DNA of 32,301 bases from Verrucomicrobiales bacterium (GTDB lineage Bacteria; Verrucomicrobiota; Verrucomicrobiia; Verrucomicrobiales; DEV007): positions 1-32,301 of the forward strand of contig JARGNG010000050.1 of assembly GCA_029213265.1 (NCBI GenBank), read 5' to 3'. The notes under the pieces are model-generated. The model did not search any database. It saw nothing but the letters and a program-made list of their open reading frames with translations, and was not told the origin of the DNA. Made by a program: the position numbers and the translations under genes. This document shows positions 17,530-26,243 of this stretch, piece after piece (position 1 is the first letter of the stretch; each line of letters begins with the position of its first letter).

Positions 17530-17547
17530 GCCTCACTTTCTGATTCC

Positions 17548-20500
17548 ATGTCTACCAAAGTAGAATTCAAGTTCGACAGCGCCCTGCCCCATCAGGCAAA
17601 GGCGATCGACAGCACGGTCGCCATCTTCGACAACATCCCCAAACGCCACCAGGGACTCTACGCGAACAGCGCCAGCTACATGCTGGAGCCGCGCAACCCG
17701 CAGATCACGCTCGGCACCAGGCTCTTGGAGAACCTCCAGCAGCTCCAACTCGGAAACGAGATCTTTGTCGATGAAACCCTCCACAATGGCCACTTCGCCA
17801 TCGAGATGGAGACCGGCACCGGCAAGACCTACGTTTACCTCCGCAGCATCCTCAGCCTCTACGAGACCTACGGATTCAAAAAGTTCATGATCGTTGTCCC
17901 CAGCGTCGCGATCCGCAAAGGCGTGGAGAAAACCTTGGAACAGCTCCAAACCCACCTCAAGACCCTCCACAACGTCGATATCTCCAAGCACAGCTTCGTT
18001 TACGACTCCGGCAATCTCGGCCGCATGAAGACCTTCGTGGAAACCCACGATCTGGACATCTGCGTCATCAACGCTCAAGCCTTCGCCAGCGCCAAAACCC
18101 TGATCCAGAAGGAGCAGGAACAGGGAGGTGATATCCTCTGGGAGCAGATCAAGGACATCCACCCCATCGTCATCATTGATGAACCCCAAAAGGTCGAGGG
18201 CTCAAAGAAAAAGCCTTCCAAATCCCGCGAGCAGCTCAGTGAACTCAGCCCTCTCTTCGAGCTGAAGTACTCCGCCACCCATCGCATGGAGTTCCCCTTC
18301 AACATGCTCTACTCGCTCGACTCTTTTCAAGCCTACGAGCAACAACTGGTCAAACGGATCCGCGTCAAAACGGTCTACGGCCAGATCCCCAAGGACCAGC
18401 CCTACATCCGCTACGTCAAGTTCAACCGCGACCTCACCGCAACCATTGAACTCTTCACCCAGGAACAGGGTGGACGCATCAAAGCCACCAAGCACCGCGT
18501 TGAGAACAATGCCGACCTCCACGAACTCTCCGGCAACCTCCCTCAGTATGCCGGCTACCGCATTAACGCCCAGCCACACAAGGAAAAGCCCCTGGCGATC
18601 AACACGGGGGCCGTTGAGATTGATCTCGATGAAGGTTCCACCAACATGGAAATGGCCCAGAACGAAGCCAAGCGTATCCAAATCCGCCTTGCTATCGAAA
18701 GCCACTTTGACAAGCAATGGGAGCTGCTCGACGCCGGTCACGACATCAAAATCCTCACCCTCTTTTTCATCGATGAAGTGGCCAAAGTCCGTGACGATGA
18801 ACAGCCCGACGGCCGGGGTGAATACCTGAGAATTTTCGACGAAGAGTACGAGGCCTATCTCAACAAGGCCGAAACGCAGTTCAAGCTCAACGAATATCGC
18901 TACCTCTTTCCTAAAGACGTTACCACCGAGAGCGTCCGGGAAGGCTACTTCGCCCGGGATAAGAAGAATGCCGTCGCCGAGCTCAAATACAACAGGGCAG
19001 GCACGGCTGTTCTCACCAAATCCCAGGAAGACATCGACCGCGGCATCGAACTCATCCTCGAAAAGAAAGACGAGCTCATCACCTTCAAGGAACCCCTCGC
19101 CTTTATCTTCTCCCACTCCGCCCTCCGCGAAGGCTGGGACAATCCGAACGTCTTCACCCTTTGCACCCTACGCAAAAGCAATAGCGACATTGCCAAGAAA
19201 CAGGAGATCGGTCGGGGTCTTCGCCTCCCGGTCGACATCAACGGGAACCGCATCACGAGCGAGCAACACAACGTGCTCACCGTCATCGCCAACGATCACT
19301 ACGACCACTTCGCCGACACCCTACAGAAAGACTTCAACGAGGAAATGGGCTTCCACCGGGACGAGGTGACGCAGACCTTACTGCAGAACACCCTGGTTGC
19401 CGCTGGCATCCCCACCGAAAAAATCACTCCTGACCTCGTCAATGCCCTCCGCACCGAGCTCACCCGCAAAAAAATCATCACGGACAAGAACATCCTCACC
19501 AAGGATGCGGCGGAGAAAATCACCGAGATCAACTTTGCTCATGAAACCCTCCAGGAACACGCCATCAACATCAAAAAGCAGTTCAACCAGCTGATGGAGA
19601 AAAAGGGCTCTCGCAAGGTCAAGATCGAAAACGGTGACGTCGATCCCATCACCAACGCCGAGTGCAAATACGTCCAGGAAGGTGACTTCAAAAGTATTCT
19701 GGATCATCTCACCACCCACCTCAGCAAACGCACCCTCTACCAATTTGAGCTCGATTCAGATGATTTTATCGGTCGATGCATCAGGAAGTCCAACGAGCAT
19801 TTCAGAGGCCGCAAGCTGATATTCACCACCAAAGTGGAGACGGGTGATGTTGGCTTCGACGAGGCGGGCAAAGTGATCACCACCCAGGACAATATCGTTC
19901 GTGAAGAAGAAACCGAATACACAACGACTCCAACCCAATTTCGCAAAACCGACCTCCAGATCGTCGATCACATCATGTATCACACCATGATGCCCCGCAT
20001 GGCCATTCTCGAGATCGTCAAAGGCTTCCACAACCGGGAGCTCCTCAATTCTCAGGACATCCTTGAAGAATTCACCCAACTCATCAGCAAGCTCCTCACT
20101 GCCGCAAAAGCGAAAGCCGTCCATGCCTACGAAGTCGTCCAGGGATACGAACTCGACCGCTCCCAGATCCTCGAAGCAGACGTCATCGACGAAGAGCTTC
20201 TCGCCAAACAGATCAAACGGGTCTACCGCACCAAGCCAGCCAGCAAAAGAGCCGTCCATGAGTACTACAACATGGATAGTGACGGCGAATTCGACTTCGC
20301 CGAACAGCTCGATGCCGACGAAAAGGTGATCCTCTTCACCAAGCTCAAAAAGGGAGGGTTTGTCATCGACACCCCCAACGGCAATTACTCCCCGGACTGG
20401 GCCATCGTCTACAAAACCGACGATGCCCACCTCAAGCTTTACTTCATCGTAGAAACCAAAGCCGATAAAGAATGGGAAGACCTCTCGGATGTCGAACAGT

Positions 20501-20604
20501 CAAAGATCAAATGCGGCGGTCTCCATTTCAAAGCCGTCTCAGACGAAATTAAATTCGACTGGGTCAACAGCTACAAGGACTTTCAGCGAAAGTTCGCAGT
20601 TTGA
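17548..20604 (+). CDS. res: Type III restriction enzyme Res subunit (helicase-nuclease)
   Basis: A 1018-residue ATP-dependent restriction subunit. Walker A is METGTGKTYVYL (K93, T94); Walker B IIDEPQKV (D211, E212), the DEPQ form typical of Res; SATH-like motif KYSATHRMEF; ALREGWDNPNVF at about 525-536; and motif VI QEIGRGLRLPV (552-562). The C-terminal PD-(D/E)XK nuclease is complete: SPDWAIV (P949, D950) and FIVETKADK (E969, K971). Res and Mod form the complex that moves along DNA from unmethylated asymmetric sites and cuts about 25-27 bp from one site after two complexes interact. It is the last gene of the operon, 18 bp after mod, and has the same strongly C-ending codon use as the helicase gene. 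All key residues look intact. Confidence 0.96.
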   Translation: MSTKVEFKFDSALPHQAKAIDSTVAIFDNIPKRHQGLYANSASYMLEPRNPQITLGTRLLENLQQLQLGNEIFVDETLHNGHFAIEMETGTGKTYVYLRSILSLYETYGFKKFMIVVPSVAIRKGVEKTLEQLQTHLKTLHNVDISKHSFVYDSGNLGRMKTFVETHDLDICVINAQAFASAKTLIQKEQEQGGDILWEQIKDIHPIVIIDEPQKVEGSKKKPSKSREQLSELSPLFELKYSATHRMEFPFNMLYSLDSFQAYEQQLVKRIRVKTVYGQIPKDQPYIRYVKFNRDLTATIELFTQEQGGRIKATKHRVENNADLHELSGNLPQYAGYRINAQPHKEKPLAINTGAVEIDLDEGSTNMEMAQNEAKRIQIRLAIESHFDKQWELLDAGHDIKILTLFFIDEVAKVRDDEQPDGRGEYLRIFDEEYEAYLNKAETQFKLNEYRYLFPKDVTTESVREGYFARDKKNAVAELKYNRAGTAVLTKSQEDIDRGIELILEKKDELITFKEPLAFIFSHSALREGWDNPNVFTLCTLRKSNSDIAKKQEIGRGLRLPVDINGNRITSEQHNVLTVIANDHYDHFADTLQKDFNEEMGFHRDEVTQTLLQNTLVAAGIPTEKITPDLVNALRTELTRKKIITDKNILTKDAAEKITEINFAHETLQEHAINIKKQFNQLMEKKGSRKVKIENGDVDPITNAECKYVQEGDFKSILDHLTTHLSKRTLYQFELDSDDFIGRCIRKSNEHFRGRKLIFTTKVETGDVGFDEAGKVITTQDNIVREEETEYTTTPTQFRKTDLQIVDHIMYHTMMPRMAILEIVKGFHNRELLNSQDILEEFTQLISKLLTAAKAKAVHAYEVVQGYELDRSQILEADVIDEELLAKQIKRVYRTKPASKRAVHEYYNMDSDGEFDFAEQLDADEKVILFTKLKKGGFVIDTPNGNYSPDWAIVYKTDDAHLKLYFIVETKADKEWEDLSDVEQSKIKCGGLHFKAVSDEIKFDWVNSYKDFQRKFAV

Positions 20605-20650
20605 TGGAACTGGATGAAGTGACACGCTCTTTTAGACACAAATTCCACCC

Positions 20651-20782
20651 ATGCCCCGCGGACGCCAACTACGCCTTTTCCATTCGGACGGAACCGGATC
20701 CGGTCCGCGTTTCTACGAAATCGTCAACCGAACGATCCAGGCCCTCGGTATCCCGGCGGTGCGGATCAAGGAAGCCAATTAA
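20651..20782 (+). pseudogene. N-terminal stub of a GIY-YIG / DUF4357-type nuclease
   Basis: A 43-codon frame reading GRQLRLFHSDGTGSGPRFYE then IVNRTIQALGIPAVRIKE before a TAA. It resembles the first 40 residues of GIY-YIG nucleases of the DUF4357 group, which as I recall open with an 'xIRIFLxDGT..G.R..EVVNWTGQA' stretch and continue with the GIY-YIG catalytic part. Here everything after the first strand-helix unit is missing. The gene therefore looks truncated after transfer or deletion. A further 30-residue frame (20804-20896) between it and the GTPase gene may be part of the same decayed material; I do not recognise it. The whole 20605-20909 gap otherwise shows no gene. Confidence 0.5.
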
Positions 20783-20909
20783 CCTGACTGGACCACCGAA
20801 ACAATGCTACTCCCTCAAACCTTCCAACGTGTCGTCACCGTCAGCCTCGAGACGATGAAGATCGTGAAGGCCCTGCCAAGTTTGAAAATTGATTGAGCCC
20901 GGTTGCCTG

Positions 20910-21989
20910 ATGAAAAAAGAACCACAAGAAATTCGCTTTGCTGTCTTCGGAGCGAAAGGCTCAGGAAAGACAACCATGCTCGCGGCCTATTACGGAAGCC
21001 AGCAGACAGATTCATTCATGGAAGAATACGGCTATCGATTATCGGCCGATTCTGCGGAGGATGGGAACACCTTGTTATCGCGCTACTATCAACTGGAGGA
21101 GGGCGTATTTCCTGCCTCCAGTTCCGATGTGCATGAATACAGTTTCTCTTTCGTAGTGGGCGGCTTGAAAGAGCCCTCCTTCAAGCTCAAGTGGCTGGAT
21201 TATCCGGGAGGTTGGTGGGAGCGGGAACCTTCCGATGCCGGGGAGAAGGCAGAACGGGACGCCGCAATTCGATCCCTGCTCGCAAGCCATGCGGTGATCC
21301 TGCTCTTGGATGGGGAGCGGTATGTAAAAGAAGGTCAGGCCTATGTGAAGAAGGCATTGGATCAATTCCGCAACGAAGGGGAAAAAATCAAGCGGGCGAG
21401 CCTCGAGGAAGATCAAGGCGATAGCTGGCCGAGGAACTGGATAATCGCTATTTCAAAAGCGGACCTTCTGCCAGCCGCTGCCACCGCTGAGAGTGTTTCC
21501 ATCGAATTGCTGAAAGGTTCTCTCGACTCGATCAATGGGATTGACCGGCTCTTTGGAGATGATTCCTATGGCGTTCGTGTGCTCCTGTTGTCATCCGTAA
21601 AGGCCAGGAAATCCAAGATCGTTGATGCCCATTGTCACATCGGCTTCCCGATGCTGGCTCCTGCGGTCCTTCTGAGCAGTTTGGAAGAGGTGAGAAATCG
21701 CGCTCCAGAGGGGAAGCTTGCCGGGGTAGGGGGCATGACTCTAACCGGCCTCAGAAAGATGGTGGGTTTGGTTGACCGCCTGGATGATTTCCTCCCGGAA
21801 AAGTATCAGTTCATCACGATTATTCTTCAAGCGATCGAGCTTGATACCATTCTGAAAACTGGAGCAGAAGTTTTTCGGAAGCGTCAGGAAAAAGCGGTCC
21901 GGAGGAAACAATTTCAGTTGGCAGGCATAGAGGCCCTCAAGGCTCAGATGGCATCGGAAGAAGGTCGCAAAGTGTATTTCCAGCCCTAG
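20910..21989 (+). CDS. P-loop GTPase-like protein, possibly TRAFAC-class
   Basis: A 359-residue NTPase. Walker A / G1 is FGAKGSGKTTML (K20, T21). A G3-like WLDYPGGWW (D97, P99, G100) follows a hydrophobic strand, and a G4-like AISKADLL (K183, D185) is present, so a GTP-binding TRAFAC-like domain fills about residues 8-235. The C-terminal 120 residues look helical, with a lysine/arginine-rich stretch (FRKRQEKAVRRK). The ATG at 20910 is chosen; a TTG seven codons upstream is possible. A gap of 18 bp separates it from the membrane-protein gene, so they form a pair. I do not recognise the exact family. Known GTPase-centred conflict systems combine similar domains with partner proteins, which suggests a signalling or membrane-remodelling defence role. 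Confidence 0.8.
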   Translation: MKKEPQEIRFAVFGAKGSGKTTMLAAYYGSQQTDSFMEEYGYRLSADSAEDGNTLLSRYYQLEEGVFPASSSDVHEYSFSFVVGGLKEPSFKLKWLDYPGGWWEREPSDAGEKAERDAAIRSLLASHAVILLLDGERYVKEGQAYVKKALDQFRNEGEKIKRASLEEDQGDSWPRNWIIAISKADLLPAAATAESVSIELLKGSLDSINGIDRLFGDDSYGVRVLLLSSVKARKSKIVDAHCHIGFPMLAPAVLLSSLEEVRNRAPEGKLAGVGGMTLTGLRKMVGLVDRLDDFLPEKYQFITIILQAIELDTILKTGAEVFRKRQEKAVRRKQFQLAGIEALKAQMASEEGRKVYFQP

Positions 21990-22007
21990 CGAGGAGCCGC
22001 AGTTACA

Positions 22008-22832
22008 ATGAGTTCCGTCTCAATCAACACGAACGAATTGCTCTGGCGAACGAAAGGTCGCAGCTGGGAGTATTGCTTTCTGCTCGTTCCGGAAATGGAT
22101 CAGGAGAGCTGGTGGGCATTTTATCAACAGGTTCGAAGTGAGCTGAGGGGAGGGGCAGACAGTAGCTGCACAGTCGGCCTGTTTGAGCTCAGCAATGGAA
22201 CAAGGCGCCCTTTCGTCGCATCCTTGTATCTTGATACCAAAAATGTGGATGCTTCCGGAAGGGCAACGGAGCAGTTCGTGAGCTGGTTTCCGAACAATGG
22301 TGATGTTCAGGGTTCGAACGTTCCAGTCAATCTGGCTCAATCAGTAAGCGATCATTTCCGACCGATTCTCCAGAGCGATCCTCTGGCCATGATGACGGAC
22401 GAGAAGGATGGGGAGACTCCGGAACAGGTGTTTCGCTCCATCGTGGCATCGAGTGATTTTGTGTTCACGATTCCAGGGAGATCACTCGAACAGGCTCCTG
22501 TTCCCATTGTGGTGAAGAACGAAATGGATGGGGATACACGAGAGCCAAATGCGGAACACGGCGGGCGAGGCTTTCGAACAATACTACTAGCGGTTGGTGC
22601 CGGGATCGCTCTGTTGGGGATACTCAGTGGAATCTCAAAATGCACTGATGGGCATACCTCACGGGTTACGGGCGAACTGTTAGAAAATGCTGATCCCAAA
22701 TCTTGTCCACCTCGGGTCAAACAAGCCCTCGTGGGGGTTTCGGCAGGGCACCGGAGCAAACGTTGCCGTGGGGTTCAACAGGCTCATCTGTTTCTCCAAT
22801 CCGGAAAGCTGCCACTGAGAGCAGAATCATAG
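22008..22832 (+). CDS. Single-pass membrane protein paired with the GTPase
   Basis: A 274-residue protein of unknown family. The N-terminal 185 residues look soluble and start with aromatic-rich strands (WEYCFLLVPEM, SWWAFYQQV). One clear membrane helix follows at about 190-209 (TILLAVGAGIALLGILSGI). A short basic or polar tail with several cysteines ends the protein. With no signal peptide, the long N-terminal part is probably cytosolic and the tail outside. A good ribosome site (GAGGAG at 21991-21996) lies 11 nt before the ATG. It sits 18 bp after the GTPase gene and 35 bp before mcrB, so one transcript may carry all four. A membrane-anchored partner or effector of the GTPase is my inference. 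The tail beyond about residue 232 has an odd composition and could reflect an old frameshift, though I could not confirm one. Confidence 0.75.
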   Translation: MSSVSINTNELLWRTKGRSWEYCFLLVPEMDQESWWAFYQQVRSELRGGADSSCTVGLFELSNGTRRPFVASLYLDTKNVDASGRATEQFVSWFPNNGDVQGSNVPVNLAQSVSDHFRPILQSDPLAMMTDEKDGETPEQVFRSIVASSDFVFTIPGRSLEQAPVPIVVKNEMDGDTREPNAEHGGRGFRTILLAVGAGIALLGILSGISKCTDGHTSRVTGELLENADPKSCPPRVKQALVGVSAGHRSKRCRGVQQAHLFLQSGKLPLRAES

Positions 22833-22867
22833 ATTTGCCTGACTTAATCCATCATTGAATCCTGACC

Positions 22868-25042
22868 ATGAACCATCCCGACCAAAATCAACTCTACCAG
22901 GCCGTGCGCTTCTGGGCGGAACGGTGTTTGCTCGATGATCTTTCCGTATTCACTGATGAACCTCTCTGGACGGCCGAAAATCTGGAAGCATTCCGCGTTC
23001 ACTTCATCGAGAACTTCATGGAGGGGGAGGGATCCTTTTTTGAGAAGTTGGAGCAACAATTGAGCAGTGGCGAGGCTGATCTAGCGCGCTTCGCGGCCGA
23101 GCTGATCTGGGTACTCTATCTCTTTCCGGAAGTGCAGATTCTTCCGAAAACAAAGCGCGAGCAAATCTCGCGGGTCTGGGAGTGGTCGGGAGATTCATTT
23201 CCAGCGGAGCCGAAGGCACCGCTTGCGTTCGACTTTGGTCTTGGGAATCCGGGAATTGCATTTCAAACTCACCGCTGGCGCGAGATCACTTTTCTCTGGC
23301 GCGTCGTGCGCGATTTTAAGGCCCTGGATTTGGAAGATCGAATAGCGCTCCTCGGAGAGCCATGGGGTTTCATACGTTGGCTCGATGAGGTTGAAGATGC
23401 GCTGAACCGGTCGATGCGGAATGTGCTGCCCTGTCTCTTGTTTCCCGACCATTTCGAACCGACGGCTTCTTACCTTCATAAAGAGGGCATCCAAAAGGCT
23501 TTTGCTGATAGTCTGCCAGACGATCCGGAAATGCCTGCGGGACTGAGCAAGTGGGCGAAAATCGATTTTGAGATTCACCTCATTCATCAAAGTTTGGAAA
23601 GGAAGCATCCTGGAGAGACGATCAGTTTCTACGAAGAACCCTGGCGCGAAATTTGGAATCCGCCGAAGGAGGAGCCCCTCTATGTCACGGACGAAGCGTC
23701 GGCACCCTTGGTGAAAGAGAGCGGCGGAGTTGAGTCCGCCACCCGCCAGTATTGGTGGCTCAACGCGAGCCCGAAGATCTGGGATTTCAACGCCATGGCG
23801 GTGGGCGAGACCCAGACTTACACGGCTCTGAATGAAAAGGGCAACAAACGCCAGAAATACAAATACTTCGAGCAAGTCCGTCCGGGCGATCTGGTGATCG
23901 GATATCTGTCGCATCCCTCCAAGCAGATCGTCGCGATCTGTGAGATCACCAAAGGGATGAAGGAGACGGACGGCGATGGTTTCGAGTTCCGAAAGCTGGA
24001 AGACGTGCCCCGTCCCATTGCGTGGGAGAACTTGAAGGGGATTCCCCAGCTGAAGGAGTGCGAACCCATCCTCAATAATCAGGGCAGTCTCTTCAAGGTG
24101 ACTGCGGACGAGTTCGAGTTTCTCCGCAACCTGATCGACGAGCAGGAGGTCGCGAAGGAAGCGATCACGCCCTACTCGCGCGAAGACGCTTTGAAAGACC
24201 TCTTTATGAAGGAGGAGGAATTCGACCGAATCCTTTCGCTCCTCAAACGGAAAAAGAACATTGTTCTACAGGGTCCTCCCGGAGTCGGGAAAACCTTCGT
24301 CGCGCGAAGACTTGCTTATGCCTTGATGGGGCAGAAGGACGAACAGCGAGCGCCGATGGTGCAGTTCCACCAATCCTATTCTTACGAGGATTTTATCCAG
24401 GGGTTCCGTCCCGACGGAAACGGCTCGTTTCACCTGAGGAGCGGGACCTTTCACACCCTTTGCCGACAAGCGCAGCGGGACAAAGGTCGGGATTATTTCC
24501 TCGTCATCGACGAGATCAACCGGGGCAATCTCAGCAAGATCTTCGGCGAACTCATGATGCTGATGGAGGCCGACAAGCGCGGTTCAGAGTTCGCTCTTCA
24601 ACTTACGTATTCCGAGTCGTCCGAGGACACCTTCCACATCCCGGAAAATCTGCATTTGATCGGAACGATGAACACGGCCGACCGATCCCTGGCTCTCGTC
24701 GATTATGCGCTCCGGCGTCGTTTCGCCTTCATCAATCTTGAGCCTGAACTGGAAAGCAAGGCCTTCCACAAGACCCTCCAGTCAGCCGGAGCGGAAGCGG
24801 ATTTGATTGATCGGATCCGAACGCGGGTCGGAGCACTGAATCTGGAGATCCGGAAAGACGACCGGAACCTCGGCCGGGGCTACTGCATCGGTCACAGCTT
24901 CTTCTGTCCTCCGAAGGACGGTAATGCCGACGATACGTGGTATCGCGAGGTGATCGAATACGAGATCGCTCCCCTCCTTCGGGAATACTGGGTCGATGAC
25001 GAAACCCGCGCTCAGGCTGAGATCGACAAGCTTGTGAACTGA
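22868..25042 (+). CDS. mcrB: McrB-like AAA+ GTPase with EVE-like recognition domain
   Basis: A 724-residue motor subunit of a type IV (modification-dependent) restriction system. Residues 1 to about 285 are an unrecognised helical N-terminus. About 292-430 look like an EVE/PUA-like domain (QYWWLNASPKIWDF near the start, VRPGDLVIGYLS inside), a fold that reads modified bases. The AAA+ core has Walker A LQGPPGVGKTFVA (K475, T476), Walker B FLVIDEINRGN (D548, E549) and the McrB-specific LIGTMNTADRS (601-607), which sets GTP preference. McrB hexamers bind modified DNA, hydrolyse GTP and activate McrC. The mcrC gene starts 11 bp after the stop. All signature residues are present. The recognised modification cannot be told from sequence; EVE suggests methyl- or larger cytosine modification. 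Confidence 0.93.
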   Translation: MNHPDQNQLYQAVRFWAERCLLDDLSVFTDEPLWTAENLEAFRVHFIENFMEGEGSFFEKLEQQLSSGEADLARFAAELIWVLYLFPEVQILPKTKREQISRVWEWSGDSFPAEPKAPLAFDFGLGNPGIAFQTHRWREITFLWRVVRDFKALDLEDRIALLGEPWGFIRWLDEVEDALNRSMRNVLPCLLFPDHFEPTASYLHKEGIQKAFADSLPDDPEMPAGLSKWAKIDFEIHLIHQSLERKHPGETISFYEEPWREIWNPPKEEPLYVTDEASAPLVKESGGVESATRQYWWLNASPKIWDFNAMAVGETQTYTALNEKGNKRQKYKYFEQVRPGDLVIGYLSHPSKQIVAICEITKGMKETDGDGFEFRKLEDVPRPIAWENLKGIPQLKECEPILNNQGSLFKVTADEFEFLRNLIDEQEVAKEAITPYSREDALKDLFMKEEEFDRILSLLKRKKNIVLQGPPGVGKTFVARRLAYALMGQKDEQRAPMVQFHQSYSYEDFIQGFRPDGNGSFHLRSGTFHTLCRQAQRDKGRDYFLVIDEINRGNLSKIFGELMMLMEADKRGSEFALQLTYSESSEDTFHIPENLHLIGTMNTADRSLALVDYALRRRFAFINLEPELESKAFHKTLQSAGAEADLIDRIRTRVGALNLEIRKDDRNLGRGYCIGHSFFCPPKDGNADDTWYREVIEYEIAPLLREYWVDDETRAQAEIDKLVN

Positions 25043-25053
25043 TCTGGGTTCCC

Positions 25054-26100
25054 ATGAGTCACGCCATCCCGATCCGTAATCTCTACTTTCTCCTCTGTTA
25101 TGCCTGGGACCAACTGGCGGAAGGCGAGATCGTCGACATCTCGGCGGACGACTCAAAGACCCTGACGGAACTTTTTGGCCGGGTTCTCTCTCATGGCACC
25201 CAGCGGCTCGTCCGGCGTGGTTTCGACCGGGGTTACCTGGTCGAGTCGGAGGAAACGCCTCGCCTACGAGGGCGAATCGACATGACCGCGAGCATGAAGA
25301 CCCAGAGCTGGGAGCGCGGTCGCATGGTGTGCGAATTCGATGAGCTCAGCCACAACGTCCTGCACAACCGGATCCTGAAGACGACTCTTGAGGATTTGTG
25401 GCATGCCGAAGGCATTGGCAAGGACACGCGAGACCTGATCCATCGCCAGCTCGAATCGCTCCGATCGGTGGACAGGGTCCATCTCACTTCCGGACTCTTT
25501 CGGCGTGTCCATCTGCACCGCAACAATCGATTCTACCGTTTTCTCCTCAATGTCTGTGAGTTGCTCTACGACTCACGCCTCCCCGACCAGCAGGACGGGA
25601 AAAGCCGATTCCGGGACTATGTCCGGGATCCGAAACGCATGCCCTATGTCTTCGAGCGATTCGTTAAGAATTTCTATGATAGGGAGCAGGGGGATTTCGA
25701 CGTCACCAGTATCCAACTCACATGGAACGCAAAAGGCGAGCCGGGTGATCTCGCCGTGCTCCCGGTGATGCGGACCGATGTCTCGCTTTGGTCACCAGAG
25801 CGCAGCATCATCCTCGACTGCAAGTTTTACAAGGAGGCGATGAGCGGTTGGCACGGAAGCGAACGCATCCATGCCGGAAATCTCTATCAGCTTTATTCGT
25901 ATCTCCGAAATGCCGAAGAGCGTGAAGGATGGGAAGGCAGCGAGGGAATCCTGCTATATCCAGCTGTGAAAGGGGGATTCGATCACCAGTTCAAGATCGA
26001 AGGTCACCCGGTCCGAGTTTGTAGCGTCGATCTGGATCAGCCTTGGCAGGTGATTCATGAGCGGTTGCTGTCTGTTGTTGGGCTAGGATATAAAATCTAA
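25054..26100 (+). CDS. mcrC: McrC-type endonuclease subunit
   Basis: A 348-residue partner of McrB. It opens with the family-typical PIRNLYFLLCYAW, continues with LRGRIDMTAS and the FDELSHNVLHNRILK stretch, and ends in a PD-(D/E)XK nuclease with D242 (MRTDVSL) and D255-x-K257 (IILDCKFY), in which an aspartate stands in the place of the usual glutamate, as in other McrC proteins. McrC stimulates McrB GTPase and cuts the DNA between two bound sites. ATG at 25054, only 11 bp after mcrB. The gene looks intact, and a 143-bp AT-rich gap separates it from the Qat operon, so the McrBC transcription unit probably ends here. Confidence 0.94.
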   Translation: MSHAIPIRNLYFLLCYAWDQLAEGEIVDISADDSKTLTELFGRVLSHGTQRLVRRGFDRGYLVESEETPRLRGRIDMTASMKTQSWERGRMVCEFDELSHNVLHNRILKTTLEDLWHAEGIGKDTRDLIHRQLESLRSVDRVHLTSGLFRRVHLHRNNRFYRFLLNVCELLYDSRLPDQQDGKSRFRDYVRDPKRMPYVFERFVKNFYDREQGDFDVTSIQLTWNAKGEPGDLAVLPVMRTDVSLWSPERSIILDCKFYKEAMSGWHGSERIHAGNLYQLYSYLRNAEEREGWEGSEGILLYPAVKGGFDHQFKIEGHPVRVCSVDLDQPWQVIHERLLSVVGLGYKI

Positions 26101-26243
26101 TCAATGAAACAAGTTCTTCCCCTTACTTAATGAGATGTCATGATGGTATATGTCCACGGGATATGTACGATTGAAAAAATACCCAACCTAAGGGAAATGC
26201 ATGAGCACCTTAGCTAGTCAACTTTTTTACAACAAGTAAACCA
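26101..26243. promoter_or_regulatory. AT-rich leader, probable qat promoter
   Basis: The only sizeable gap in the right half of the island and clearly richer in A/T than its neighbours, so it probably carries the qatABCD promoter. ATATGT occurs twice, 13 bp apart (26148-26153 and 26161-26166), inside GGTATATGT and GGATATGT, which could be a protein-binding site. TTGAAA at 26171 is a possible -35, but I see no good -10 at the right distance. No rho-independent terminator for mcrC is evident. Confidence 0.35.

Noticed and set aside
18202..19116. A 304-codon minus-strand open frame
   Set aside because: It is antisense to res for the same reason; no domain visible.
22700..22832. Frameshift at the end of the membrane-protein gene
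   Set aside because: The tail has an odd composition, but no alternative frame gives a recognisable continuation, so I keep the gene as intact.
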